Positions 1 through 9,495 of a stretch of DNA of 49,385 bases are shown piece by piece. The DNA is from an uncultured Erysipelotrichaceae bacterium (GTDB taxonomy: Bacteria > Bacillota_I > Bacilli_A > Erysipelotrichales > Erysipelotrichaceae): positions 1-49,385 of the forward strand of contig CACYXJ010000008.1 in NCBI GenBank assembly GCA_902778375.1, in the 5' to 3' direction. Numbering within the stretch: position 1 is the stretch's first letter; each line of letters opens with the position of its first letter. The notes beneath the pieces are model-generated. The model did no database searches, was not told the DNA's origin, and saw nothing but the letters and a program-made list of their open reading frames with translations. Position numbers and translations under genes: made by a program.

Positions 1-807
<807 letters not shown>

Positions 808-808
808 T

Positions 809-1414
809 ATGACAAGAATCGCAGTCATGGTCAGCGGCGGCGGCACCAACCTGCAGGCACTGCTCGATGCTTCGGCAAGAGGAGAGATCCCGCATGGCGA
901 ATTCGCGCTGGTCATTTCCAACACCAGCGACGCCTACGCACTGGAAAGAGCGCATAAGGCTGGCATCGAAACAGCTGTGATCCGGAGAAAGGATCATGCG
1001 GATCAGAATGCCTTCGACCAGGCAAATGTCGACTGTCTCAAAGCCCATGACATCGACATGGTCATCCTGGCCGGATATCTCAGTATTCTCGGTTCGGTGA
1101 TGATCGAGGCCTACCGCGACCGCATCATCAACATCCACCCGTCCCTGATCCCGAGTTTTTGCGGCAAGGGATTCTACGGACTCAAGGTTCATGAAGCGGC
1201 TCTGGAAAGAGGCGTCAGGCTGACCGGCGCTACAGTGCATCTGGTCAACGAGATTCCTGACGGCGGCAGGATCCTGCTGCAGAAAGCAGTCGCAGTTGAA
1301 GAAAACGACACGCCGGAAATTCTGCAGAGACGTGTCATGGAACAGGCAGAATGGATATTACTGCCGCAGGCAGCGGAAATGCTGGCCCGGCAGCTGGAGG
1401 AGGAAAAGGAATGA
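809..1414 (+). CDS. purN: Phosphoribosylglycinamide formyltransferase (GART)
   Basis: Transfers a formyl group from 10-formyl-tetrahydrofolate to glycinamide ribonucleotide, step 3 of purine synthesis. 201 residues, normal for the family. The N-terminal GGGTNLQAL loop binds the nucleotide phosphate. The NIHPSLIPSF segment carries the catalytic Asn and His, and the Asp of EIPDGGRI completes the active site. The start at 809 is preferred over an in-frame ATG at 770 because gaggagga precedes it at good spacing and MTRIAVMVSGGG is the expected N-terminus. The FCGKGFYG stretch after the HPS motif differs from the common YPG form. The stop overlaps the start of the next gene (ATGA). Confidence 0.95.
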   Translation: MTRIAVMVSGGGTNLQALLDASARGEIPHGEFALVISNTSDAYALERAHKAGIETAVIRRKDHADQNAFDQANVDCLKAHDIDMVILAGYLSILGSVMIEAYRDRIINIHPSLIPSFCGKGFYGLKVHEAALERGVRLTGATVHLVNEIPDGGRILLQKAVAVEENDTPEILQRRVMEQAEWILLPQAAEMLARQLEEEKE

Positions 1415-2115
1415 AAGCAGTCAACTTATTTGAGTATCTGAAGAACAACGAATATCCCGGAAGAGGCATTGCCGTGGGCAGATGCCCGTGCGGAAAGAAA
1501 ATGCGGATCGCCTACTTCATCATGGGAAGAAGCGAAAACAGCCGCAACCGTGTCTTTGTCGAAGAAGGCGCGGGCATCCGTACCGAAGCGTTCGATCCTT
1601 CGAAGATGGTGGATCCTTCCCTGATCATCTATTCGCCGGTCAGAGTCTTTGAAGATACACAGATCGTCACCAACGGCGACCAGACAGATACAGTCTATGA
1701 ATTCCTGGCAGACGGAAAGACATTCGAAGACGCCCTGCGTACCCGGACATTCGAACCGGACGGACCGAACTGGACACCGCGGATTTCCGCCGTTGTCAAA
1801 GGCGCCGGATATACGATGTCGATCCTCAAGAGTGCGGACGGCAATGAGAATGCCGTTCACCGTCAGTTCTTCGACTTTACCGATGAACTGCCCGGCTATG
1901 GTCATATCATCCATACCTACCGTGAAAACGGCAATCCGATTCCTTCCTTCGAAGGCGAACCGGTGCTGTGGGAAATGGAAAAGGAATCATTCGAAGACTT
2001 CTCCGATCATGTCTGGGAGGCTCTGAACGAAGACAACAAAGTATCCCTGTTTACCCGTCAGATCAATCTGGAAGACGGCACTGTCGAAACCAGAATCTAT
2101 AACAAAAACAAGTAA
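1411..2115 (+). CDS. purO: Stand-alone IMP cyclohydrolase (PurO-like, COG3363 type)
   Basis: Recognised as the PurO-like IMP cyclohydrolase family, which closes the FAICAR ring to IMP, the last step of purine synthesis. 234 residues, starting MKAVNLFEYLKNNEYPGRG with NRVFVEEG further in. It is unrelated to the N-terminal cyclohydrolase (MGS-fold) domain of bifunctional PurH. The start at 1411 is chosen because it follows ggaggaggaaaagga and couples to the purN stop (ATGA overlap). It lies directly before a transformylase-only PurH, so the two genes together replace bifunctional PurH. The family call is from memory of the sequence pattern; the function follows from that and from context. Confidence 0.85.
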   Translation: MKAVNLFEYLKNNEYPGRGIAVGRCPCGKKMRIAYFIMGRSENSRNRVFVEEGAGIRTEAFDPSKMVDPSLIIYSPVRVFEDTQIVTNGDQTDTVYEFLADGKTFEDALRTRTFEPDGPNWTPRISAVVKGAGYTMSILKSADGNENAVHRQFFDFTDELPGYGHIIHTYRENGNPIPSFEGEPVLWEMEKESFEDFSDHVWEALNEDNKVSLFTRQINLEDGTVETRIYNKNK

Positions 2116-2129
2116 AGGAGAAAGAGAAC

Positions 2130-3305
2130 ATGGCAAAAGAACTTGAACTGAAATACGGCTGCAACCCGAATCAGAAACCGTCCCGCATCTTCGTGGAAGA
2201 AGGCGAACTTCCGGTTACCGTACTGAGCGGACGTCCGGGATATATCAACTTCATGGATGCCCTGAACAGTTGGCAGCTGGTCAAGGAACTCAAGGAAGCA
2301 ACAGGTCTTCCTTCCGCCGCAAGCTTCAAGCATGTTTCGCCGGCCGGCGCCGCAGTCGGTCTGCCGCTGAGCGAAGTCGAAAAGCAGATCTATTTCACCG
2401 GTGATGCGGATCTTTCTCCGATTGCCTGTGCCTATGCCAGAGCCAGAGGAGCCGACCGTATGAGCTCCTACGGCGACTGGGCAGCCCTTTCCGATGTCTG
2501 CGACAAGGACACGGCAATGCTGCTCCGCCGGGAAGTATCCGATGGTGTCATCGCCCCGGGTTACACCGATGAGGCACTGGAAATCCTGAAGGCAAAGAGA
2601 AACGGCAAGTATAACGTTGTCCAGATCGATCCGGATTATGTGCCGGCATCCCTGGAACGCAAGATGGTATTCGGCATCACATTCGAGCAGGGCCGCAACG
2701 ACATCAAGATCGACGATTCCCTGTTCACCAATATCGTCACCGCCAGCAAGAATCTTCCCGAGAGTGCTGTCCGCGATCTGAAGGTCGCTCTCATCACCCT
2801 GAAATATACCCAGTCCAATTCCGTCTGCTATGTCAAGAACGGTCAGGCGATCGGTGTCGGCGCCGGCCAGCAGTCACGCGTGCACTGCACCAGACTTGCC
2901 GGTCAGAAAGCGGACAACTGGTGGATGCGCCAGAACCCGAAAGTTCTGAACCTGCCGTTCCGCAAGGATATCAGGCGTCCGGACAGAGACAATACGATCG
3001 ATGTCTATATCGGCGATGAATACGAAGACGTTCTCCGTGACGGAACATGGGAACTGTTCTTTACCGAAAAGCCGGAACCGCTGACAGCGGAAGAGAAAAA
3101 GGAATGGCTGGCGAAGAACACCGATGTCGCCCTTGGATCTGATGCCTTCTTCCCGTTCGGCGACAATATCGAGCGCGCTCATAAGAGCGGTGTCTGCTAC
3201 ATTGCCGAACCGGGCGGATCCATCCGTGACGACAATGTCATCGAAACCTGCGACCGCTACGGCATCACCATGGTCTTCAACGGAGTGCGTCTGTTCCATC
3301 ACTGA
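2130..3305 (+). CDS. purH: AICAR transformylase, stand-alone (PurH without the cyclohydrolase domain)
   Basis: Formylates AICAR with 10-formyl-tetrahydrofolate to FAICAR, the penultimate step of purine synthesis. The 391 residues cover only the transformylase part of PurH, which is normally about 510-530 residues. The ELKYGCNPNQ opening and the FKHVSPAG segment carry the expected catalytic Lys-His pair. The GVGAGQQSRVHCTRLAG and SDAFFPFGDNIERAHKSG motifs are also typical. No MGS-fold cyclohydrolase domain precedes it. The gene follows the IMP cyclohydrolase after 14 bp and has an aaaggagaaagagaac ribosome site. The split arrangement is known in several anaerobic Bacillota. Confidence 0.93.
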   Translation: MAKELELKYGCNPNQKPSRIFVEEGELPVTVLSGRPGYINFMDALNSWQLVKELKEATGLPSAASFKHVSPAGAAVGLPLSEVEKQIYFTGDADLSPIACAYARARGADRMSSYGDWAALSDVCDKDTAMLLRREVSDGVIAPGYTDEALEILKAKRNGKYNVVQIDPDYVPASLERKMVFGITFEQGRNDIKIDDSLFTNIVTASKNLPESAVRDLKVALITLKYTQSNSVCYVKNGQAIGVGAGQQSRVHCTRLAGQKADNWWMRQNPKVLNLPFRKDIRRPDRDNTIDVYIGDEYEDVLRDGTWELFFTEKPEPLTAEEKKEWLAKNTDVALGSDAFFPFGDNIERAHKSGVCYIAEPGGSIRDDNVIETCDRYGITMVFNGVRLFHH

Positions 3306-3319
3306 TCGGAGGATTATTC

Positions 3320-4594
3320 ATGAGAGTTCTTGTTGTGGGTTCGGGCGGCCGCGAGCATGCGATCGTCCGCAAACTGAAGGAAAACAAAACCATTGATCAT
3401 ATCATCTGTGCTCCCGGCAACGGCGGTATCGCCGCCGATGCCGAGTGTGTGGACATCAAGGCGACAGATGTCGAAGCAATGACCGACTATGCGGTGTCCA
3501 ACGACATCGACTTTGTTGTCGTGACGCCGGATGATCCGCTGGCGCTCGGCATGGTCGATGCAATCGAGGCAAAAGGTATTCCCTGCTTCGGACCGCGCAA
3601 AAACGCGGCTGTCATCGAAGCGTCGAAAGTCTTCTCCAAAAACCTGATGAAGAAGTACGGCATTCCGACAGCCGGCTATGAAGTATTCGACGATGCTGAA
3701 AAGGCACTGGCTTATGTCCTCGAACAGAACCGCTGGCCGGCAGTCATCAAGGCGGACGGACTGGCGCTTGGCAAGGGCGTTCTGATTGCTCAGAACGAAG
3801 AGGAAGCCAGGGAAGCTGTAAAGGAACTGATGATCGACCAGTCGTTCGGCGAAGCCGGCAACAGGGTCGTTGTCGAAGAGTTCATGACCGGACCGGAAGT
3901 TTCCGTTCTGGCCTTTACTGACGGCAAGGTCATCCGGCCGATGATTTCTTCGATGGACCACAAGCGCGCCAACGACAACGATGAAGGTCTCAATACCGGT
4001 GGTATGGGTACGATCGCACCTTCGCCGTTCTACACACCGGAAATCGCCGAAACCTGCATGCGGGAAATCTTCCTGCCGACAGTGGCGGCGATGAATGCCG
4101 AGGGCAGAACTTTTCAGGGCTGTCTGTATTTCGGACTGATGCTGACACCAAACGGACCGCGGGTGGTGGAATACAACTGCCGCTTCGGCGATCCGGAAAC
4201 GCAGGTTGTCCTGCCGCTTTTGAAGAGCGATCTGTTCACGATCATGCAGGCCTGCCATGACGGCACCCTGGAAGATCTCGATATCGAATGGTCTGACCAG
4301 GCATGTGCCTGTGTCATCGAAGCTTCCGGCGGCTATCCGCAGAAGTACGGCCGCGGCTATGAGATCTTCGGACTGGATGAAAACGGCCAGTGCGAAGGAG
4401 TGACGGTCTATCATGCCGGCACCCGCAGGGGCAACGGCATGTATCTGACCAACGGCGGCCGTGTTCTTGGCATCACAGCTGTGGGCAGAAACCTGAGTGA
4501 AGCACTCGACAAGGCATATGAAGGTGTCAACAGGATCGGCTTCAAGGATATGCATTACCGGACGGACATCGGCGGAAAGCTGAGGGATCTGTAA
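3320..4594 (+). CDS. purD: Phosphoribosylamine-glycine ligase (GAR synthetase)
   Basis: Joins glycine to phosphoribosylamine using ATP, step 2 of purine synthesis. 424 residues, the usual length. It begins MRVLVVGSGGREHAI (the PurD N-domain). The ATP-grasp fold follows, with KADGLALGKGV as the ATP-binding stretch, EEFMTGPEVSVLAF, and VVEYNCRFGDPETQ with metal-binding Glu and Asn. The B-domain hallmark GRTFQGCLYFGLML is present. Its stop codon overlaps the purL start (TAATG), so the two are probably translationally coupled. No unusual residues seen. Confidence 0.97.
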   Translation: MRVLVVGSGGREHAIVRKLKENKTIDHIICAPGNGGIAADAECVDIKATDVEAMTDYAVSNDIDFVVVTPDDPLALGMVDAIEAKGIPCFGPRKNAAVIEASKVFSKNLMKKYGIPTAGYEVFDDAEKALAYVLEQNRWPAVIKADGLALGKGVLIAQNEEEAREAVKELMIDQSFGEAGNRVVVEEFMTGPEVSVLAFTDGKVIRPMISSMDHKRANDNDEGLNTGGMGTIAPSPFYTPEIAETCMREIFLPTVAAMNAEGRTFQGCLYFGLMLTPNGPRVVEYNCRFGDPETQVVLPLLKSDLFTIMQACHDGTLEDLDIEWSDQACACVIEASGGYPQKYGRGYEIFGLDENGQCEGVTVYHAGTRRGNGMYLTNGGRVLGITAVGRNLSEALDKAYEGVNRIGFKDMHYRTDIGGKLRDL

Positions 4595-7500
4595 TGACTG
4601 TATATCGCTGTTTTGTGGAAAAGAAACCGCCTTTCGCTGTCGAAGCAGAAGGCGTGAAGAATGACCTGAGGATTGCATTGCGCAGCGATGCGGTGGAGGA
4701 TGTCCGCGTCCTCAACCGCTATGATCTGGAAAATATCGACGAACAGGACTATCTGAATGCCCGCTATACGATTCTTTCCGAACCGCAGGTCGACGACCTT
4801 TACGAAGAGGAAGCACCGGCTCCGGCGGCAGACGAATGGGTGCTGGCGGTGGAATATCTGCCCGGCCAGTTCGACCAGCGGGCGGACTCCTGTGCCCAGT
4901 GCATCCAGCTGGCGACGATGCGTCAGCGTCCCGATGTCCGCACTGCCAGGATCTACTATATTTCCGGCAATCTGAGCAAAAGCGACAAAGCCCGCATCAG
5001 GGAAACCCTGATCAACCCGGTCGAAGCCAGGGAAGCGGCTTTGGAAAAACCGGAGACGATCCGGCAGAACTATCCGAAACCGGACCTGCCGGAAGTGCTG
5101 GACGGATTCCGGAAGATGGACGAGGAAGGCCGGCGTGCATTCTGTCAGGAAATGGGACTTGCCATGGATATGGCGGATCTCGAATTCCTGCAGGAATATT
5201 ACAAAAAAGAAGAAAAACGCGATCCGACAGTGACGGAAGTACGTGTCATTGACACCTACTGGAGCGATCACTGCCGGCATACGACATTCAATACGATCCT
5301 GGAAGATATCGAAATCGAACCGGATTACATCCGGGAAGCGTTCAGTGATTATCTCGATCTGAGGGAAGAGGTCTATGCCGGAAGAGAAGCGAAACCGGTA
5401 TCCTTATGGGATCTTGCGACAATCGGTGCCAAAGCGCTCAAAGCTGAGGGCAAACTGAAGGATCTGGATGCCTCGGAAGAAATCAATGCCTGTTCGGTCC
5501 GCATCAAGGTCGATGTCGACGGCAAGGACGAAGACTGGCTGCTGATGTTCAAGAACGAGACGCATAACCATCCGACCGAAATCGAACCGTTCGGCGGTGC
5601 GGCGACGTGTCTTGGCGGGGCGATCCGCGATCCGCTTTCCGGCCGCAGCTATGTCTATCAGGCAATGCGCATTACCGGCGCAGCTGATCCGCTGACACCG
5701 GTCGAGGAAACAATGCACGGCAAACTCCCGCAGCGCAAGATCGTTACGACAGCGGCAGCCGGCTACAGTTCCTATGGCAACCAGATCGGTCTGGCGACCG
5801 GACTGGTTCATGAACTGTACCATCCCGGCTATGTTGCCAAGCGTATGGAAGTCGGAGCGGTCATCGGAGCCGCACCGGCAGAGAATGTTGTCAGGGAACG
5901 CCCACAGCCGGGTGATGTCGTTATCCTGCTGGGCGGCCGGACCGGCCGTGACGGATGCGGCGGTGCAACCGGATCCAGCAAATCCCATACCGTGGAATCG
6001 CTGGAAAGCTGCGGCGCGGAAGTCCAGAAGGGCAACGCCCCGGAAGAGCGCAAACTGCAGAGACTGTTCCGCAATCCGGAAGCGACCAGACTGATCAAGC
6101 GCTGCAACGACTTTGGCGCCGGCGGCGTCTCGGTCGCTATCGGCGAACTGGCGGACGGTCTGCATATCGATCTCAGCAAAGTGCCGAAGAAGTACGAAGG
6201 ACTTGACGGCACGGAACTGGCGATCTCCGAATCGCAGGAACGCATGGCTGTCGTTACTTCAGCGGCTGACGCGAAACGCTTCCGCGAGCTGGCGGACGAA
6301 GAAAACCTCGAATCCACGATCGTGGCTGAAGTAACAGAAGAAAGACGTCTGGTCATGGAACTGGACGGACATACGATCGTCGATATTTCCCGTGACTTTC
6401 TGGATACCAACGGTGCCAAACGCTATGCCGATGCCAGGATCACGGTCAATGAACCGGAACAGGAAGAAGACACACGCCATTTCAAGCAGTTCTTTGCGGA
6501 TATGATTACCGACCTGAACTGCTGCTCGCAGAAAGGACTGGCGGAACGTTTCGATTCCACGATCGGTTCCGGCACGGTACTGATGCCCTTTGGCGGCAAA
6601 TACCAGCTTACCGAAGCCCAGGCCATGGCCTGCAAACTGCCGGTGCTGAACGGCGAAACAAAGACAGTTTCTCTGATGGGCTGGGGGTTTGACCCGTATC
6701 AGTCCAGTGCGAATCCGTATCTTGCGGCCCAGAGTTCCGTAATTACCTCGGTTGCCAAGGTCATTGCGGCCGGCGGCAGTCTGTCCAGATGCTGGATGAG
6801 TTTCCAGGAATTCTTCGGAAAGACTTCCAGTCCTGAGAAATGGGGCGCGCCGATGGCAGCCCTGCTCGGCGGTCTGAAGGCACAGATGAACCTCGGTGTT
6901 GCGGCGATCGGCGGCAAGGACTCGATGTCCGGTACCTTCGAGGATATCGATGTTCCTCCGACCCTGATTTCCTTTGCGGTGTCGACAACCGATACCGGCA
7001 ATGTCGTTTCAGCGGAATTCAAGGCACCGGGCCATTATGTCTATCTGCTGAAGCCGGCATACGACAGCAACGGCGAACCGAATTACAGTTCGGTGCTGCA
7101 TAATTTCCGGACCATGGAGAATCTGATCAAAGACGGTATCGTGCTCTCCGCCTGGACACTGGAAAGGGGCGGCGCGGCAGAAGGTCTCTTCAAGATGATG
7201 ACCGGCAGCCACATCGGTTTTGAAACAGCAGCCAATGTTAATGAAATGGCGTTGTTCGACAAGTGTGCCGGAGCATTCCTGATCGAAACCGACAGCCAGC
7301 TCTCGGGCTTCCAGCTGATTGGACAGACGGTCGAAGATTATGTCTTCCGTACTGCCGAAGTGTCTTTGAACATGGACCATCTGCAGGAGAAGTGGGAAGG
7401 AACGCTGCAGAGCGTCTTCCCGTATCTGACACCGACAAACAACACGCCGATTCCGGAAGTCAGCTACGATCAGCGCGGTGTTCTGCATGCGTCCTATACG

Positions 7501-8307
7501 GTGAAGAAACCGAAAGTCCTGATTCCGGTATTCCCGGGCACGAACTGCGAATGGGATACTGCCAGAGCCTTTGAAAAAGCGGGAGCGGAAGCCAGGATCT
7601 ATGTCATCCGCAACCGCAGCAGCGAGGAAATCGAAAAAGCGGCAGACGAATTTGCAGCCCTGATCAAAGAGTCGCAGATCATTGCCCTTCCGGGCGGTTT
7701 CTCGGGCGGCGATGAGCCGGACGGATCCGGCAAGTTCATTACCGCATTCTTCCGCAACCCGAAAGTGCGCAGTGCCGTCAGCGATCTTCTTGATAACAGG
7801 GAAGGTCTGATGTGCGGTATCTGCAACGGTTTCCAGGCCCTGATCAAGCTGGGCCTTGTACCGTACGGAAAGATCATGGATACCGATGCCCACTGTCCGA
7901 CCCTGACCTTCAATTCCATCGGCCGTCACCAGTCAATGCTGGTCAGGACCAGGATCGCTTCGGTGAAATCGCCATGGCTGCAGTTCGCCGAAGTCGGGGA
8001 TGTGCATCATGTGGCAATCTCCCATGGCGAAGGCAGATTCGTTGCTGAAGACGAAGTGATTTCCGAACTGCTGGAGAACGGACAGATCGCGACCCAGTAT
8101 GTTGATCCGGAGAATCATCCGACCGGCAATGTCCGCTTCAATCCGAACAATTCCTACTACGCCATCGAAGGCATCACCTCCAAAGACGGCAGGATCTTCG
8201 GCAAAATGGGACATTCCGAGCGTTCCGGAGACGGCATGTATCAGAACATCCCGGATCTGAACCTGCAGGAGACGATCTTCAAAGGCGCGGTTGCCTATTT
8301 CAAATAA
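4594..8307 (+). CDS. purL: Phosphoribosylformylglycinamidine synthase, single-chain type
   Basis: Converts FGAR to FGAM with glutamine and ATP (step 4). At 1237 residues this is the fused form, containing the parts found as PurS, PurL and PurQ in Bacillus. A PurS-like N-domain comes first. The synthetase core follows (TYWSDHCRHTTF, NETHNHPTEIEPFGGAATC, GGRTGRDGCGGATGSS, IGGKDSMSGTF). A class I glutaminase domain from about residue 970 ends the protein, with GICNGFQ (Cys nucleophile) and ISHGEGRF (catalytic His/Glu). It looks like the shorter clade of long PurL common in Clostridia and streptococci. It is the last gene before a strong terminator, so it closes the operon. Confidence 0.97.
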   Translation: MTVYRCFVEKKPPFAVEAEGVKNDLRIALRSDAVEDVRVLNRYDLENIDEQDYLNARYTILSEPQVDDLYEEEAPAPAADEWVLAVEYLPGQFDQRADSCAQCIQLATMRQRPDVRTARIYYISGNLSKSDKARIRETLINPVEAREAALEKPETIRQNYPKPDLPEVLDGFRKMDEEGRRAFCQEMGLAMDMADLEFLQEYYKKEEKRDPTVTEVRVIDTYWSDHCRHTTFNTILEDIEIEPDYIREAFSDYLDLREEVYAGREAKPVSLWDLATIGAKALKAEGKLKDLDASEEINACSVRIKVDVDGKDEDWLLMFKNETHNHPTEIEPFGGAATCLGGAIRDPLSGRSYVYQAMRITGAADPLTPVEETMHGKLPQRKIVTTAAAGYSSYGNQIGLATGLVHELYHPGYVAKRMEVGAVIGAAPAENVVRERPQPGDVVILLGGRTGRDGCGGATGSSKSHTVESLESCGAEVQKGNAPEERKLQRLFRNPEATRLIKRCNDFGAGGVSVAIGELADGLHIDLSKVPKKYEGLDGTELAISESQERMAVVTSAADAKRFRELADEENLESTIVAEVTEERRLVMELDGHTIVDISRDFLDTNGAKRYADARITVNEPEQEEDTRHFKQFFADMITDLNCCSQKGLAERFDSTIGSGTVLMPFGGKYQLTEAQAMACKLPVLNGETKTVSLMGWGFDPYQSSANPYLAAQSSVITSVAKVIAAGGSLSRCWMSFQEFFGKTSSPEKWGAPMAALLGGLKAQMNLGVAAIGGKDSMSGTFEDIDVPPTLISFAVSTTDTGNVVSAEFKAPGHYVYLLKPAYDSNGEPNYSSVLHNFRTMENLIKDGIVLSAWTLERGGAAEGLFKMMTGSHIGFETAANVNEMALFDKCAGAFLIETDSQLSGFQLIGQTVEDYVFRTAEVSLNMDHLQEKWEGTLQSVFPYLTPTNNTPIPEVSYDQRGVLHASYTVKKPKVLIPVFPGTNCEWDTARAFEKAGAEARIYVIRNRSSEEIEKAADEFAALIKESQIIALPGGFSGGDEPDGSGKFITAFFRNPKVRSAVSDLLDNREGLMCGICNGFQALIKLGLVPYGKIMDTDAHCPTLTFNSIGRHQSMLVRTRIASVKSPWLQFAEVGDVHHVAISHGEGRFVAEDEVISELLENGQIATQYVDPENHPTGNVRFNPNNSYYAIEGITSKDGRIFGKMGHSERSGDGMYQNIPDLNLQETIFKGAVAYFK

Positions 8308-8314
8308 CCTGAAC

Positions 8315-8343
8315 AAAGTCTGATTGAGAAATCAGACTTTTTC
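8315..8343 (+). terminator. Terminator of the purine operon
   Basis: Perfect 11-bp stem (8315-8325 with 8330-8340) around a GAGA tetraloop, ending in a short T run, 8 bp after the purL stop. Confidence 0.9.
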
Positions 8344-8363
8344 TGTTTATGGCGCGGGAAATC

Positions 8364-8372
8364 TGTTAGCAT
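8364..8372 (+). promoter_or_regulatory. Candidate extended -10 of the PH-like gene
   Basis: TG-T-TAGCAT, ending exactly seven bases before the ATG at 8380. No convincing -35 and no ribosome site are visible. The arrangement matches two other genes in the window (see findings). Confidence 0.4.
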
Positions 8373-8379
8373 TATTGAT

Positions 8380-8790
8380 ATGAACGCACAGGAAATGCTT
8401 GCCAAGATGAACCGTCAGCAGTTCAGCCGGGATTTTTCATCCCAGCTTCTGCTGGATCATCTGAAAGTAATCAGCGATTATCTGAAAGAGGAAGTGCCAC
8501 TGGCCGTATTCTGCGGCTTCGAGGATACAAGCCGGGGCTCGGGCCATTCTCTGGCGGCGGTCATCACCGAAAAGCGGCTGGTGATCGGTGCTCATGACAT
8601 CCGGGAAGACCGGGTATGGGAAGTATACTTTCAGGATGTCATCGATGTGACATTCAGGGAGCATGGACTGGAACTGGAAACGGAAAAAGGGCCGATGCGT
8701 ATCAGGGTCAACGGCTGCAACAGCGAACGCCTTATACGCATGATCCGGCAGCTGATTCCGGCGGAAAAAACGGAAAGAGAGGAAGAATAG
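8380..8790 (+). CDS. Small PH-like (YokE-type) domain protein, function unknown
   Basis: 136 residues without a signal peptide or membrane helix, so probably cytoplasmic. The first 45 residues look helical. Residues ~55-125 have the alternating strand pattern of bacterial PH domains: LAAVITEKRLVIGA, then WEVYFQDVIDVTF, a short hairpin, and a closing amphipathic helix (SERLIRMIRQLI). The PH assignment is by pattern only. There is no Shine-Dalgarno upstream, and a -10-like TAGCAT lies seven bases before the ATG, suggesting a leaderless transcript. It stands alone between two terminators; its stop codon lies within the stem of the second. No function can be given. Confidence 0.75.
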   Translation: MNAQEMLAKMNRQQFSRDFSSQLLLDHLKVISDYLKEEVPLAVFCGFEDTSRGSGHSLAAVITEKRLVIGAHDIREDRVWEVYFQDVIDVTFREHGLELETEKGPMRIRVNGCNSERLIRMIRQLIPAEKTEREEE

Positions 8791-8818
8791 TAAAAGAAAT
8801 TACTATTCTTTTTATTTT
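8784..8818 (+). terminator. Terminator after the PH-like gene
   Basis: 10-bp perfect stem (8784-8793 with 8800-8809), 6-base loop, followed by a T-rich tract. The left arm contains the stop codon of the preceding gene. Confidence 0.85.
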
Positions 8819-8830
8819 GGTACCAAAATA
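8813..8830. promoter_or_regulatory. Upstream operator-like palindrome (MarR site 1)
   Basis: TATTTTGGTACCAAAATA is a perfect 18-bp palindrome ending 2 bp before the -35 box. It shares the GGTACC core with site 2. Its centre is 49 bp from the centre of site 2. Confidence 0.7.
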
Positions 8831-8832
8831 TA

Positions 8833-8861
8833 TTGACAACATATAAGCCAAAGGCTATATT
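8833..8861 (+). promoter_or_regulatory. Sigma-A promoter of the MarR gene
   Basis: TTGACA (8833-8838), 17-bp spacer, TATATT (8856-8861): a near-consensus vegetative promoter. The start point should fall inside the downstream palindrome. Confidence 0.85.
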
Positions 8862-8864
8862 ATG

Positions 8865-8876
8865 TTCGGTACCGAA
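8865..8876. promoter_or_regulatory. Downstream operator-like palindrome (MarR site 2)
   Basis: TTCGGTACCGAA is a perfect 12-bp palindrome overlying the expected transcription start. With site 1 it brackets the promoter, the usual arrangement for autorepression by a dimeric regulator. Confidence 0.65.
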
Positions 8877-8905
8877 ATAAATGTATCAGAAATAAGGAGG
8901 TTTAC

Positions 8906-9412
8906 ATGGAGAAGACAATTGAAGAGTTACTGTTCGACAAACTGAGACAGACAAGAAAACTGAGCAGGGGAATGATGCCGAAAAGACACAGAATGCCGCA
9001 TGCTCACTGCCCCCGTCCGGGTTTCGGCGGCGAAATGCCGCGCGGTCCGCACGGACATCCGGGAATGAGGAAGGGAAGGATGCTGCCAAGAGAGAGAGTC
9101 CTGCAGGTGATCCTGGAAGGCGGCGAAGACGGAATGCGTCAGAAGGACATCCTGGAAGAAGTTCGCGTCAATCCTTCCTCCCTTTCCGAACTGATCAACA
9201 AGCTGGAAGCCGACCGTTATGTCGAGCGCAGGCTGGATCCGGATGACAAAAGGGCGACCCGCATCTATCTGAGCGATATGGGCAAGGCCAGGGCTTATGA
9301 AGTCATGGATGACCACCGTGAAGCATGTGCGGAAATGTTCGCAAGTCTCAGCGAAGAAGAAAAGAAACAGCTTCTGGTCCTTCTGGACAAGATCCTGGTC
9401 AAAGAACAGTAA
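8906..9412 (+). CDS. MarR-family regulator with a His/Pro/Gly-rich N-terminal insert
   Basis: 168-residue winged-helix DNA-binding protein. The MarR core is about residues 60-160: MRQKDILEEVRVNPSSLSELINKLEADRYVERR gives the HTH and DPDDKRATRIYLSDMGKA the wing. Between a short N-terminal helix and this core lies an unusual stretch (about 24-58) rich in Pro, Gly, Met and His, with H28, H32, H34, C35, H49 and H51. Metal or redox sensing is possible but unproven. It has a strong aaggagg site and a near-consensus promoter flanked by two palindromes, so autoregulation is likely. No transporter or enzyme follows; a terminator closes a one-gene unit, so its targets are elsewhere or it regulates only itself. 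Confidence 0.9.
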   Translation: MEKTIEELLFDKLRQTRKLSRGMMPKRHRMPHAHCPRPGFGGEMPRGPHGHPGMRKGRMLPRERVLQVILEGGEDGMRQKDILEEVRVNPSSLSELINKLEADRYVERRLDPDDKRATRIYLSDMGKARAYEVMDDHREACAEMFASLSEEEKKQLLVLLDKILVKEQ

Positions 9413-9420
9413 AGCAGTAC

Positions 9421-9452
9421 AGCAGGGCTGAAAAGTCCTGCTTTTGCTTTTT
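9421..9452 (+). terminator. Terminator of the MarR gene
   Basis: 9-bp stem (9421-9429 with 9434-9442, one G-T pair), GAAA loop, then TTTGCTTTTT. Confidence 0.8.
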
Positions 9453-9454
9453 AC

Positions 9455-9486
9455 AAAAAAAAAAAACGGATGACCTGTTTCCTCCG
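9455..9486 (-). terminator. Terminator of the minus-strand zinc-finger gene
   Basis: Read on the minus strand, a 6-bp stem with one mismatch (9481-9486 with 9467-9472) leads into a run of twelve T (9455-9466). The stem is weak, but the T run is long and correctly placed. Confidence 0.55.
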
Positions 9487-9495
9487 TAAATATTT

